Below the pieces are notes generated by a model. That model had not been told where the DNA came from, did no database searches, and was given only the letters and a program-made list of their open reading frames with translations. A stretch of DNA of 64,000 bases from Lumbricus rubellus. Its lineage: Eukaryota > Annelida > Clitellata > Crassiclitellata > Lumbricidae. The position numbers and the translations under genes were made by a program. The stretch's first letter is position 1, and every line of letters begins with the position of its first letter. Location: contig OX243816.1 of assembly GCA_945859605.1 (NCBI GenBank), positions 33,126,675-33,190,674 on the forward strand, given 5' to 3'. Below are positions 1 to 11,599 of the stretch, in pieces.

Positions 1-142
1 ACCCTCGTGCCCTACACCACGGACGCAGCGGCCCTTCTCGAACTGCATCTCAACGCAACACCATGCAGGCTGCAATCACCATGGCAACCATTCGAGCGTC
101 ATGTCATCTTCCATTATGTAGAGGATGACGACAGTCACAAAG
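1..142 (+). CDS. APCDD1: APCDD1 copy A, exon 3 (3' part, cut by window edge)
   Basis: Open in frame from base 1; it encodes the end of the first APCDD1 domain, including the N-glycosylation sequon in LNATPC and the HVIFHYVEDDDSHK stretch. It matches 43679-43820 of the complete copy B with only scattered base changes. The exon ends in CACAAAG before a GTAACG donor at 143, leaving a phase-1 codon that exon 4 completes as Ala. APCDD1 is known as a membrane glycoprotein that inhibits Wnt signalling by binding Wnt and LRP5. Exons 1, 2 and the start of exon 3 of this copy, if present, lie left of the window. Confidence 0.9.
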
Positions 143-299
143 GTAACGACGACGTCAGTGCCTGCTCTTCGTCAATGCATTCGGTGTATACAGCTGATTT
201 GGATGCATTGGCGTATATACATGTATATAGGGAAATCTCAAAAGCAACTTTCTGACAAAATCTTAAAGTAATTTTCTGCCATTCATGCATGTGCTATAA

Positions 300-605
300 A
301 CTTAAAGCAACCTATACCCTGACTTGGATTGAACCTCCAACCTCTCGGTATTCAGTCCGGCGCACAAACCACTAGACTTCGCATTCCGCAAGGTATACTG
401 TGTTGAGTTGAAGTATGCATGGTGTATGGTTTTATGTTTGGTGCCTTGAAACCGGAAGGTTGCGGGTTCGAATCCACCTCAAACCGCCCCGTGTATAGGG
501 ACCATCAACAAGCCTTCACACGCAATTGCTCATGCGCTTCGACGTAAAATTCCGATTAGGTGTTAACGCTGTAGTCGGGAGCGCCCCGGGGCTTAAAGTG
601 CATGT
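300..605. mobile_element. two adjacent tRNA-like SINE heads, opposite strands (copy A)
   Basis: At 305-385 the minus strand shows a tRNA-like promoter (B-box GGTTCAATCC with an upstream GTCTAGTGG A-box). From about 400 the plus strand shows another, with GGTTCGAATCC at about 467 and a tail ending near CGGGAGCGCC. Both are decayed and are also present in copy B. Confidence 0.6.
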
Positions 606-773
606 GGCTGAACGGTCATGGACGGCGTCCAGACACTTATATTCAAATCTCAATTCTCAACGCCGTCTTGCCATGCACTTATTTGGACAGCATGCAGAGC
701 CTGAAGAAATTATGTGCGTCCGTGCAGGCACTTTTCTATACTTTAAGCACTGAACGCCTCTGACTATAGACAT

Positions 774-920
774 CAGGGTGAGAATTGCCGGGGGGGTTGG
801 GGGGGGGTTCAACCCCCCAGTCTTTTTTAGAGCCCCATGTTAAAGTATGTTTTTCATACCCCAATTTCAAGTTTATCATAGGCCAACCCCCCCAGTTATT
901 TTTTCACAATTCTCATACTG
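774..920. mobile_element. hAT-like MITE (147 bp), copy A only
   Basis: Inverted ends CAGGGTGAGAATTG and CAATTCTCATACTG, flanked by the 8-bp direct repeat ATAGACAT (766-773 and 921-928). Copy B has a single uninterrupted TATAGACATACATG at about 44446. The interior is G-rich at one end and C-rich near the other (GGGGGGTT, AACCCCCC). Confidence 0.85.
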
Positions 921-957
921 ATAGACATACATGTATATTGGGTGAATGAGTGGAGGA

Positions 958-2000
958 TGGAAGGACGGAAGGACGGAAGGAGGGAAGGAGGGAAGGAGGA
1001 AGGGTGAGAGGAAAGTGAGGCAGGGACTGATTGTATATTGAATGGGCGCAATAACAAGACTTATACAAATAATACAGACTTCGTGCGTGTTCTTTGGCAG
1101 CTGCTCATGATGAGGCTGCAGCAGGAAGCCCGGATGAGGATGGCGTCGTCGATTGTCTGTCTTCGCTCGATCTCTCCTTCCATGAACTTCAATTGGTTCG
1201 TATTGAGGAGCAACACATCGGACCTGATCTCCAACGTACGCTGCTCCTTGGTGACGTACATCCGGATAGGACCCAGCGAACGACCTACCGACCGACTGGA
1301 TACCAACAACCCCTGGCTGCCACTGAGGTAGGACGGGGAAATGAATGGAAGATGGAAGGACGGAAGGACGGAGGGGTGAGAGAGTAGTAGGGAGGCAGAG
1401 ACTGATCGATATAGTGTGGAGAAGGAAGGATGGGGGGAAGAAGTTTGGGATTGGTGGTTGGACGGCTGGAAGGAGTAGAGAGAGAGAAGGAGGAGGGAGG
1501 GAGGCCGGGAGGGAGGGAGGCAGGCAGGCAGGCAGGCAGGCAGGGAGGCAGGGAGGGAAGAAAGGAAGAGTTTAACGGTAAGAACAGGCGGAAGGGAAAT
1601 AAGGAACTAACGAAGGCAGAAAGAATGGAAGCGATTATGGAGGGAATAAAGAAACAAAGGAAAGAAGGAAGGAGGAAGGAAGGAAGGAAGGAAAGAAGAA
1701 GCAACTTAAAAGAAGGAAGAAAAAAATAGTATAGTGAAGGAAGAAAGGAAGGACGGACGGACGGAAGGAAGGAGGGAATAAGGAATGAAGGAGGTAGGAA
1801 AAATGGAAGTAAAACATGGATGAAAGTCAGAGAAAGGTGGATGGAGGCATGGTGGGCGGATGAATAATTGGTGAACGGACGAACGGACGGATGGAGGCGT
1901 GGGTGGGCGGACAGTTATGAGCACGAGTGGATGGATGGATGGATTGATGGATAGACATATGGGTGGATACTGGATAGATAGATATAGACGGGTGTATTGA
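958..2000. repeat. GGAA/GGCA/GGAT simple repeats around exon 4 (copy A)
   Basis: Apart from exon 4 (1101-1327), this is (GGAA)n, (GGCA)n and (GGAT)n tracts. They generate artificial Pro/Ser/Phe- or Arg/Glu/Gly-rich open frames on either strand. Confidence 0.85.
1101..1327 (+). CDS. APCDD1: APCDD1 copy A, exon 4
   Basis: Acceptor TTCTTTGGCAG ends at 1100 and donor GAG|GTAGGA starts at 1328. Phase 1 in, phase 0 out; 227 nt, the same as copy B. It encodes the family-typical run HELQLVRIEEQ, LLLGDVHPDRTQR and YRPTGYQQPL, matching what I recall of vertebrate APCDD1 (HELQL.RVE, LGDIHTD, YRP..YQ.PL). Against copy B there are two visible substitutions near the start (SPDEDG versus NPAEDG), so both copies look under constraint. 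A long GGAA-rich repeat follows directly in the intron. Confidence 0.92.
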
Positions 2001-3149
2001 TGGTTATTCGAACTGACTGATAAACAGGTCAGTGATTGAATTAATGCGAATAAATAGTAGCCTAATCAAAATTTTTATTAAAACTGTATTGTTGATTATT
2101 AGGCTACTTATCTGTTTTGATACGCTTGCAAAAGGTTTTCAATTGCAATGCAATTAACATCCACAAAAGTTCATCAATACACGAAATTACTGAACAGACT
2201 TAATTGTAGATAGAAAGATGTTTCTGCAAAATTAGCCAACATTGAATCAGTTTCTATCCATTGTGACTGCGTGTGTGTGCCACTGAAAGTAACTCGATAT
2301 TAAATTAACTGCATGTTCGTACAGCTACTGGCATAGTCTATACTATATCGGGTGTCGGGTAGCTTTCAAAGGCCGCGCATAACATCAAAGACATAATGCA
2401 GGTAGTAATTACCCTCACTTACCAACTCTCCGATCGGGTTACAATTGCCAACAACCGGTCGCCGTCTCACTATAGCCAGGACGATTAATACGTTCAGTCG
2501 GTCTTTGGCCCCGGGGTATACTATATATATATACAAGGCTTTGTTCGACTTTCGACTGCTACTGTGGCATTCTTGCATACTCTTTACAATGATGTCTGGT
2601 ATGAACAGACGTTACTGTGACTAGAACTATTGTACACGCTAACTCAGTTGTTTGGGGTCTATGCTGCAGTTGACAGATTGGGAAATTGCGTCAAAACCCA
2701 CACAACTGTCTAACTTTAGCCAGGGCTGAAAGTGAGCGACCCAGCATTCAATTTGGCGCCCTGCTTTGTCCGGTCTTAGCGGGGTCGCGTGTTTAACATT
2801 TAGACCCACGCATTTATCACATTTTTTAGTTTATTGCTAGATAACACTAAAACAGTGTAGAAAATCAAAAACATTCACACATCGGTCGTTAGTTCGTTCC
2901 ACATAGGTCCCAGATGTATTACATCTCAGACCCGGCTAATGTTTCAAACCACTTTCAGCCACACTAACTATTGTTTGCATGTAAATGAATGTGTACAAAT
3001 GAATGTGCTTTATGAAGACAACAAGATATATACAGATGAAACAAGATACAGATTAAGCAAGATACAGATGAAACAAGATACAGATGAACTGCGATATCTA
3101 AAAGGTTAATTTAGAGTTTTAGACAGACAGCGGACAAGGATGACCTCAT

Positions 3150-3440
3150 TATTCTATTCTACTTATTGATTCTATAAAGCGCCTTTCACAGTAGCCTACT
3201 AGCCTACCTAATCAGAGGCGCGGGGAACCCCTTGAGGAGTCTTTTGAAGAGGAAGTCTCAAGACAGCGGGTAGAAACAGTAAAGTCCCAGAAAAGATCTT
3301 TGCACGAGTTATTGCAGGAAGTTCATTCCACGATTATAGATGGTTATTATTTATAACAGAGGCAAATGCACGGTGGATGCTGGTGGTTTGACAGAACGAG
3401 ACCGTGGTTTAAGAAAATCGGGACGCTCACAAAAGCGATA
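3150..3440 (-). mobile_element. LINE 3' fragment (copy A)
   Basis: Read on the minus strand, a decayed frame holds WNELPAITRAKIF ending in a stop just before GCGCCTCTGATTAGG, then GGCGCTTTATAGAAT. This is the typical C-terminus and 3' tail of CR1/L2-type LINEs. Shared with copy B. Confidence 0.6.
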
Positions 3441-3590
3441 GCTGACTAATTATTTAATTAACTTAGATAATAACTTTTTAATTAATTAATGAACTTAGGT
3501 AATAATTGTCAAATTATTTAATGAACTAACTTAAATAATTGTCTAGTTATTTGATGAACTTAGATAATTGTCTAATTATTTAATGAACCA
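3435..3590. repeat. AT-rich minisatellite (copy A, few units)
   Basis: Degenerate units of about 28-32 bp of the form TTATTTAATGAACTTAGATA with an ATTGTCTAA spacer, about five copies. Copy B holds more than twice as many. Confidence 0.75.
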
Positions 3591-4499
3591 TCCCGGACGA
3601 TTGACCCCCCCCCCTTCCAGTGGAAAATGACCTCCCGTGAAACACCGCTTCTGGCGTGACATTCGAATAAAAGCGCCCCAAGCGGCCGTTTGTGAACTAC
3701 GACTAGTGACCACCGTATCTACAAATGAAAAGCGCAATTATCTTTCCTAGAGTTTCCGCGACGTCAGCTTTTGTTAGTGGCAAGTCCCTATGGAAATCCG
3801 TCAGTCTGTTTAGACACATCTCTATGACGTCGGCCACTCTATATTAATTCGATTGTCGTCTGGATATCTATGCTGTCAGTCAAACTGTCAGACCGGAAGA
3901 AGAAAGAGGAAGAAGTTTTGGATATATCTATGCGCACAGCTTTCCGTGGCATAAACCTCTATGGGCGTCGCATGCACGGCTTGTCACTCTGCAGTGTGAC
4001 CTCTCTATGGTGTGGCTCTTGATAATAATTCCGTCCGTTTAATTTCAAGCCCAGCTTTTAATTTCGTCGATGAATGGAGCGAAAATCAGTTGAGCGATTC
4101 TTTCGTCTTGATAGGGAGTGGGGTGGGGGTTGAGGGGGGGGGTTGGGGGTGGGGGTTGGGAGGCGAAGCTGCAGTGAGTCGGAATTAAAGGATGGGGCGC
4201 AAGGGGAGTGGCGCTTCGGTTGGGGCAGGGTATGCAACGCATCCAGGGGGTATTTACGCACAGCTGAGTTGACGCTCCCACCCCTTGGGGAGGGTCCGAT
4301 ATTCGATGGAGTGGAAGGCATCAAACGCAGGGTGACGGAGGGTGAATCGGGGGACTCTGACTCTTTCGAGTAGGCTATGTATGGGGACTGCTGTTCATTC
4401 CAATTTGGTCCTGAGCGGATTCCTGATTGTATCAAGAGATGGCGCTAAATGAACCGGAAAATGGCGCAAAATGGCCAACTATATAAGACGATAGAAGAA

Positions 4500-4745
4500 C
4501 GCTGATAAGCTCGCGACTCCATATAATTGTATATACTTGTATATATATAGGCCTATATATAATATATATATATATATTTATGCATACAATATATATATAT
4601 ATATATATATACATAATATATAATATGTACATTACATGTATATATGTATATTTGTATATATACAATGATTGTATATATACAATATAATATATTGTATTTA
4701 TACAATACATGTATATATATACATTATGTATATACATAATATTAG
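4500..4745. repeat. TA/TATG-rich low-complexity tract (copy A)
   Basis: Alternating TA and TATATG runs in the intron; the open frame on the minus strand (Tyr/Ile-rich) is an artefact of this composition. Confidence 0.8.
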
Positions 4746-4879
4746 GATGGGGCGCAAGGGGAGTGGCACTTCATAGTCCACATCGAGAGCGCCTAATCCG
4801 TCTTTGCAGGCGCTATAAAAATCTAATCTAGATTGCTTCTCTTAAACACTTACTCTTGCATCTGCAGCCACACATCAGT

Positions 4880-5345
4880 CAGTTGCGAGTTCCTCAATCG
4901 GCCACTCAATCAATCAATCAATCAAATTGCGATTCAATCAATCCATCAATCATATTAGGCGAGGCTCCATTTGCACGCTTCTGCTACAAAAGTCACATAA
5001 TGCTTCGAGCACCCATTCATTCGGTCGGCCGATCTTTTACTTTGTTCAGTCATTCAACATTTCATTCATTCACTTAGTCATTCATTCATTCACTCAGCCG
5101 AATATTCATTCATTTCGTCATTCCTTCATTCCTGTACAACAGTTAATTAATTAATTCAATCAATCATTTATTCATTAATTCGTTCGTTGGTTCCTTATTT
5201 CATTCATTCATTCATTTATTCATTCATCTGTTCATCAATTCATGCCATAAATTTTTTCATTTGTTCAACCTGTATTTTATTCTACCAATGTGATCAATAA
5301 ATTAATTCATTGAATTTTTATTTACCATTTCTTATATTAATTCAT
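4880..5345. repeat. CAAT/ATTC tetranucleotide repeats (copy A)
   Basis: (CAAT)n then (ATTC)n repeats, with an inverted-repeat transposon end at 5346-5400 (GCGCACCCTGTATA). The copy B counterpart at about 50745-51290 has a longer pure ATTC run. Confidence 0.75.
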
Positions 5346-5754
5346 TCCAAGATATTGGCAAATAACCTATAGGGGTTCTTTTTTTGCGCACCCTGTATAT
5401 ATGACAGAGGCCCCATGCAGTATAAATAAGACCGTTTGGGAGCAACAAAACACCAAGAGGAACTCCGTTCATATAATAACTTCTTATACAAATATACATA
5501 CATTATGTATAATAAACATGCAATTATGCTATAGAAGTCTATATAGTTATGCAGCTGTATCTTATATGTATATATATAAATATGAATATGTATATATGAA
5601 TGATGGTTTACATGTCTGTTGTTCGTTGAGTGATCGGCTAATAATTAAGCAGACATCATTTGATGAATAATTGTCGGTTGTCGCAATAACTCTATTTGCA
5701 ACCTTTGCTTCCTCTCAACAGACAGACATTCAATGCCATTGCTTGCTGCTGGGT

Positions 5755-5950
5755 TCTTCCGACCTACAGACCTTTCAGACAGACAGGCAGACGGATGGCC
5801 AGACAAACAGACGGACGGACAGACAGACCGACGGACGGACGGACAGACAATGTCAGACAGACTGACCGACAGACAGACAGACAGACGGACGGACATGCAG
5901 ACAGGCAGACAGAGAGGCACACAGACACGCACAGACAGACAGATTAACAG
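5755..5950. repeat. CAGA/CGGA tetranucleotide repeat (copy A)
   Basis: (CAGA)n and (CGGA)n tract about 330 bases before exon 5. It explains the Thr-Asp-Arg-Gln open frames. Confidence 0.9.
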
Positions 5951-6284
5951 ACATACCTATGGTCCAGTGGGTGTAGGCCTATACCGTGCTTGAATTTCAA
6001 CCCGAAAAAGTAGAACGTTCAATTTATTGCATGCATGGTCAAAGTACATGGTATTATATTGTATACTTAGTTTCGGAAACGAGGGTATAGGCTATACGCG
6101 GATATATACAGCGGGTATAATAATATATACCTCACAAAGAGTAAAGATTTTTTTTAAATTGATAAATGAAGTTCTGACAAGAAAACAGCAAAAGTTAGCG
6201 TTGCATAATTTTATAATGATGAAATAAATAAAATAATAAACAAACAAAACTAATAAAATGCTTGTGTGTTTAATTGACTTGCAG

Positions 6285-6611
6285 TCGGTCGGCTGTCGGA
6301 TATGTCGTTTGGTAGGCAAGGCGTCCGACGCCTATCCACCTCAGCTGCCTATTCGTCAGCGTCCTTCGGGTGTAAGCCATCTACTTCCGGGGTCCTGGGT
6401 CAGCCAGCGATGCGAGACGCGTAACTATGGCGTCTTTCTGACGCGCAACGTCCGTTTCTACGACGACCGGTTGCTATGGGAACGGCGCGAGTTCTACTTC
6501 GCGGACGGTCTGTGCCAGAAGCTGAGATTCACGCTGGCGCTCAGCGGAACATATCGGCTGGACGACAAGACTTCCGACTTGGTCGAGGATGCCTTTAACA
6601 TTGACATCCAG
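6285..6611 (+). CDS. APCDD1: APCDD1 copy A, exon 5
   Basis: Acceptor TGACTTGCAG ends at 6284 and donor CAG|GTTAGT starts at 6612; phase 0 at both ends, 327 nt as in copy B. It encodes the Cys-x-x-Cys linker (GCRICR) and the start of the second APCDD1 domain: GSWVSQRCETR, FLTRNVRFYDD, EFYFADGLCQK and SGTYRLDD. The WVSxxCExR signature repeats the one at the exon 2/3 junction of copy B, showing the internal duplication of the two domains. Differences from B are conservative (LALSG versus LLLSG, TSDL versus TSEL, VGCRI versus IGCRI). Confidence 0.93.
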
Positions 6612-7196
6612 GTTAGTGATAAATTTATTACCGAAAGTCCATTATTTTATCCATGCACTCATGACCTTTTGACAATTATTTTAAAGTCGTAGGCTCCGTT
6701 TAATCTGTGGAGAATTTGTCTTAAGAAGAAATAATTCTATTCATCATTCTGCAAAAATATAAAAACGTGGGTATGAAATGTGCAGATTAGAGTTAAGAAG
6801 AGAAAATAAATTAGAGAAGATAGTGTTAAATTGAAATAGAGTACAATAGAGAAAATGACATAAATAGGCCTATGGAGAAAATTGTACAAAATAGACGAAT
6901 AAAAATACAGAAAAACAAAATGGACAAAAAAATAGTCTTAAATACAGAGAATAGCATAAAACACACAAATAATTAGTTAATTAAATAATTAAATAAAGAA
7001 TAGCCTACTCATAAAATAGACAGCTACCGTACATGTGATAAAAATAGAGAAAATATTATAGTGCTTATAATAGACCGGCTATTAACATTAAATTTACGGA
7101 CTCTATGCTAAGCATCACAGGGATATAATAAGAAATTGTGAAGATTATATGAGTGTATCGTTCGTCCTCTGACCTTGAACTTGACCTCTTTTATAG

Positions 7197-7691
7197 GTTC
7201 GTCAAATGAAGCTGACCATAAACGAACGATCTCTATTACGTCAACTGAACCAGGCGAGGTCATGCGGAGGTCAACCGGAAGTGACGTGGGACGTCGGCGT
7301 CGAGCATGACGTGACGTCATCGAACGGCTGCGCCCCTCTGGACGTGACGTTTCACCCCGCGGAGCGTGACGTCATCCTCATCGATCGGGGTGTCCAGCAG
7401 CAGACCCTCCTCTACCTCGGTCAACCCCCATCGATGGGGTCCCCATCAGAATCTCAGACCCCCCATCGCCCCACCTCCTTCCTACCTCCCCTCGTCCGCT
7501 GTTCCGGCCGAGATGAACCCCCCAGCGGAGGTCCGGGTCAGGCCAACCGCTTGCCCTACATCGGGGAAAACCCCGACGCCCGCGCCAGGTCAAAGGTCGC
7601 AGGGTCATTTCGGGTCACCGGATGGATTCTGATGGTAGTGACCTTCGTCTCCATTACCTTCATCGTGACCTTCATTGCGTCGGTGTCGTAA
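7197..7691 (+). CDS. APCDD1: APCDD1 copy A, exon 6 (C-terminal exon with stop)
   Basis: Acceptor TTTTATAG ends at 7196; phase 0; stop TAA at 7689-7691; 495 nt as in copy B. It encodes the end of domain 2 (SCGGQPEVTWDVGVEHDV, SNGCAPLDV, LLYLGQPPS, RPTSFLPPLVRC), then a Gly/Pro/Arg-rich linker and a C-terminal hydrophobic segment of about 20 residues (LMVVTFVSITFIVTFIASVS) ending the protein. That segment could be a membrane anchor with no cytoplasmic tail or a GPI signal. The AATAAA that follows the stop in copy B reads GATAAA here. Base composition is much richer in G and C than the adjacent introns. Confidence 0.93.
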   Translation, partial: VRQMKLTINERSLLRQLNQARSCGGQPEVTWDVGVEHDVTSSNGCAPLDVTFHPAERDVILIDRGVQQQTLLYLGQPPSMGSPSESQTPHRPTSFLPPLVRCSGRDEPPSGGPGQANRLPYIGENPDARARSKVAGSFRVTGWILMVVTFVSITFIVTFIASVS

Positions 7692-8489
7692 TTGTAATTG
7701 TTTTCCTGTAAAGTGATAAATGTTTTCCCGTTTTAAAGTAGTAAATGTTTACTTGTAAATCGTAATTTGTCTGTAATTTGTGTAAATCGCCGTTGACTTG
7801 CCAGTTGCCATGGAGACAGAGACAGTTGCTTGTGAACTAAAAATGTGACTGACCTCACCACACTAAGATTTATTAACGTGATTGGATGTCCATTGTCCAT
7901 AGAGGAGCTATATAATGAATTGCTTGTGACATTACGTCGTGTATTGTAATTAGAAAAAATAGCATGATTATGACAGTAGTTATGAGTGCGTAGATTGAAA
8001 TGACGACGATGACAATTATGATAGGGCCTAATGATGATGATGACGCTGTCGATGAAGATGATAACAACGATGATGATGGTGATGATGACGATGATGACGA
8101 TGATGACGATGATGATGATGACGGTGATGGTGATGTTGACGCTGGTGATGATGACGATGACAACGATGATGACGAAGATGAAAGTGAAGATGACGATTAT
8201 GATGATGATGATGATGATGACGATGATGACGATGACGATGATGACGGTGATGGTGATGTTGACGCTGGTGATGATGACGATGACAACGTTGATGACGAAG
8301 ATGAAAGTGAAGATGATGATGAGGACATCGACGACGCCGAAGTCGACGTCATTTGAATGGGATAGAATAGAATAGAATGCAACATAATAGAATCGCAGTT
8401 AATTGACTTTCAACAGAAGAATAAATTAATGTTAAATATTTATTAATTGCTTTCTTATCAAAAACGATGCGCGTCAAGAAAGACTTATA
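7692..8489. repeat. APCDD1-A downstream region with GAT/GAC repeat
   Basis: 7692-8030 is AT-rich and likely 3' UTR or flank. 8030-8350 is a (GAT/GAC)n array with an internal repeated block (GGTGATGTTGACGCTGG occurs twice), which makes an Asp-rich open frame without other coding signs. Confidence 0.7.
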
Positions 8490-9517
8490 CAGGGTGGGCC
8501 AATAGGAATGCAACAACTTTGGCGCCTTATAACTTAAACAATTTTTATCTGAGCGTCTTGACCTATATATCGGATTGAACGTAATTATCCATTGTATCAT
8601 TCTGCAAAATATCTAAGAGATACTGTTACGACTTATTGAGATAATGCTATTAATGTCCGATGTCCCTTTTTTGCCGTAAAACTGCAAGAAAAAACCAAAA
8701 TCTTAAACTGAATGTGTCAATGACTCAATTCTAAACAATCACTAGTTCTAACAATAATTATTAATAACAATTCATATCTTGAGTGAATTTATCATCAGTC
8801 AAACAAATACTCAATATGTCCGCCACGTGCTTTAATGACAGCATGGACATGAGACGACCACTGATCGATGGCTGAGTCCACCAGTGCTTGGGTTATTTCA
8901 GCCCAGCAGCAAAGAATCACTTCTTTCAAATGTTCAACATCACGTATCGGTTCACGATAGACCAGTTGCTGAAGACAACCCCAGATCGAATAGTTAACCG
9001 GGTTTAAATCCGGACTGTTCGGTGGCACGCTGAGTTACTCTCGGACTCTTACTCGTCCCTGGATTGCTGTCTTGACTGCAAATTAACTCCTGGACTTGTG
9101 CAATGTTCACTGCTGTGCGGGCAGAACGTTTACGGCCACAGTTGCGGCTGTTAGACGTTCCGGTAGCATCAATTTGTTTAATCAATCTATGTAGAGCATA
9201 TTTATTCTATTTTCTAGAAGGGAATTTTATCAACATCTGATGTGCGTTGTATTCTTTTTCTACTCTTAAAATTCTGATTAAAATTCTATCCATAGGGGCC
9301 TATTCTGTTTAAGATTTTTTTGCAGTTTCATTGCAAAAAAGGGACATCGGACATTAATAGCATTATCTAAAAAATTCGTAATAGTATCTCTTAGATATTT
9401 TGCAGAATGATACAATGGATAATTATGTTCAATCTGATATATAGGTCAAGACGCTCAGATAAAAATTGTTTAAGTTATAAGGCGCCAAAGTTGTTGCATT
9501 CCTATTGGCCCACCCTG
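8490..9517 (-). mobile_element. Tc1/mariner-like element, defective, copy A only
   Basis: 1028 bp with inverted repeats of about 185 bp starting CAGGGTGGGCCAATAGGAAT at both ends and flanked by TA (8488-8489, 9518-9519). Copy B has the empty site with one TA (GACTTATAATTATATTC, about 55629). It contains both ends of a transposase gene on the minus strand but not the middle. Confidence 0.93.
8795..9185 (-). pseudogene. Tc1/mariner transposase remnant
   Basis: On the minus strand, 9185-8994 encodes an N-terminal helix-turn-helix part (CGRKRSARTAVNIAQVQEL, TSKSPRVTQRA). This runs almost directly into 9028-8795, which has the C-terminal DDE signature PPNSPDLNPVNYSIWG. The two pieces are in different frames and the catalytic centre between them is deleted, so the element cannot encode a working transposase. 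Confidence 0.88.
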
Positions 9518-9697
9518 TAATTATATTCAAGTACAACATGCGATCATTGGCGAGTTTCGCCATCTTGCGAATAGTTGAGAAAACAGTCAATGATCCATAT
9601 TGAGACACGCTTTAGTTGTTGTCTCATCCTCGTCAGTCCAAGTGAATTGCGTTTTGCCGACCTTTTTTGCAATGATACATAGATCAATCCTCTATCT

Positions 9698-10037
9698 CAG
9701 TGGTTCCCAACCTTTTTGGACTTGAGCACCACTTTTTCTAAGTTGGAGAGCACGAGGGCCACTTTTTCTTGGTTGAAGAACATTAGGGGGCCACAAAGCT
9801 AAACTTTAATTAACTAAAAGCATATAAAATTGTTATAATTGATTCAAAATAGAATGTTTGACGTTGTTTGTGGAAGTCAAAATAAAATAATTTGTAATAG
9901 AAAGTAATTATGTGTTCTATACTGTCCAAATTGTCAATTTTTCGTATATTTTCGTTAATTCTTTGAGAGATGGATGTCCACTTTCTGAGGCCTGGCGGGC
10001 CACTTTTAGCCCGCGGGTCACGGGTTGGGAACCGCTG
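9698..10037. mobile_element. hAT-like MITE shared by both copies (copy A)
   Basis: Inverted ends CAGTGGTTCCCAACC / GGTTGGGAACCGCTG, flanked by the 8-bp repeat CTCTATCT (9690-9697, 10038-10045). 340 bp with no transposase. Confidence 0.92.
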
Positions 10038-10259
10038 CTCTATCTATAGATAGTCTTCAATGATGTCGTCCAAGATCGTAACAGCGTCTAAAGGGTAAGA
10101 GCAATGGACCGGGAATAGAACCCTGAGGGCGGTGCCGTCTATAGAAAAGGTGATGAAAGGCAATTGACCCTCTGCAAGTAAACATGCAGCTGCGTCTGAT
10201 CCATTAACAGAAAAGAGACCCACTGCAACATATTATATGTAGTTCAACCGAATCAGAAT

Positions 10260-10680
10260 ATTGCCTCCAACAGCGAGTCCATCCGTCCATCCATCCATCC
10301 ATCCATCCATCCATCCATCCATCCATCCATCCATTAATTATCTGACTGTCTGTCTGCCTGTCTATCTATTTATATCCATCCATCCAGCCATCCATTGTCT
10401 GTCTGCCTGCCTGTCTATCCATTTATATCAATCCACCCACCCATCCATCCATCCATCCATCCATCCATCCATCCATTCATCCATTCATTCATTTGACCAT
10501 GCATCCATCCCATTATCTTCCCCTATTCCTTCTCACTTGCTGTCCATCCGCACATCAATCCATCCATACATCTACCGCACACTATTGTTTCATCCAACAA
10601 TACATGCACATATTCATCCATTCATCCATCCATCCGTCCACACCCATCCACCAATCCACCATCCACCAATCTGTTCTGTT
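10260..10680. repeat. ATCC/ATTC repeat (copy A)
   Basis: (CATC)n tract with CTGTCTGC interludes; source of the long His/Pro/Ser/Ile open frame. Copy B counterpart about 56395-56730, shorter. Confidence 0.9.
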
Positions 10681-10723
10681 TACAAGCACACACGGCTGGT
10701 TTCAACAGTTCAATACTTTACAG

Positions 10724-11568
10724 CAGGGGTGTCAAACCTTTTTGAGTGGCGGGCCAGAATGAACATCTTCCAACAAGTGGCGGGCCAGGGTGTCAAAACT
10801 CGTGAGAAAAATTGGGTATAGTGATTTGAGAGGGAGCTCCAGGCTTGGTCAGCCAATTCCCATAAGATTTTTGTATAAGTAAATCTCAAATGGTGCAATT
10901 TTTAGCATACAAAACAGCCAAATAGGGAGGATTATAAAATCTTAATTTTGATTTTCATTATCAGTCGTGGACATGACATAGAACTCGTAAAGCTTTTGGT
11001 CTAAGCCTAAGGTAATTAAATCAAGTTATTGTCATAAAATAAATGGCTCACAGTCTACCAGTAAGCTTGCAATAAAAAAAATTATCACCTTAAGTTTAAG
11101 TCTTGTAGGCCTATCCCTTCACAACGCTATCGTTTTCCTCACAAATTAAACATAGGCCTACTGGATAACTGTTGTATTCACCAAAGAAATAGGCCTAGGC
11201 CTGCATATCTATCCAAATATCGCGAAAAGGTCTTGATTTAATGTCCACTTTCGTTTCTTATTAAATTTTGACAACATTTTAAATATTATAAGTGTTTCGT
11301 AACTTTCATAATTTTGTCAACCAACCGGAAACCACAGATTATGACAGATAGGCCCTACACACAGTCTACAAAGAGCTGTGCGAGTGTGCGTCTGACCAAA
11401 AGTGACGTCATTAAGAAAAAACTTCTATGTATTTGGCGCTGACTGTAAAATATCAAAATTTGAACTTTTATCCTCAAATTTTGTAATCTTTAGGAAAGGC
11501 TCCGCGGGCCAGAAAAAAATCGTCGGCGGGCCAGAAATGGCCCGCGGGCCAGCTCTTTGACATCACTG
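10724..11568. mobile_element. hAT-like non-autonomous element, copy A only
   Basis: 845 bp; ends CAGGGGTGTCAAACC and TTTGACATCACTG, 8-bp duplication CTTTACAG at 10716-10723 and 11569-11576. Subterminal GCGGGCCAG motifs recur at both ends. Copy B has the unfilled site at about 56768 (ACTTCACAACAAACTGCG). No transposase frame is visible. Confidence 0.92.
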
Positions 11569-11599
11569 CTTTACAGCAACCTGCGTCCATAGCAACTGG

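Noticed and set aside
8000..8356. Asp-rich open frame after APCDD1-A
   Set aside because: Direct translation of a (GAT/GAC)n repeat; length and frame differ in copy B.
10261..10821. 186-codon His/Pro/Ser/Ile frame
   Set aside because: (ATCC)n microsatellite running into a hAT-like element; interrupted in copy B.
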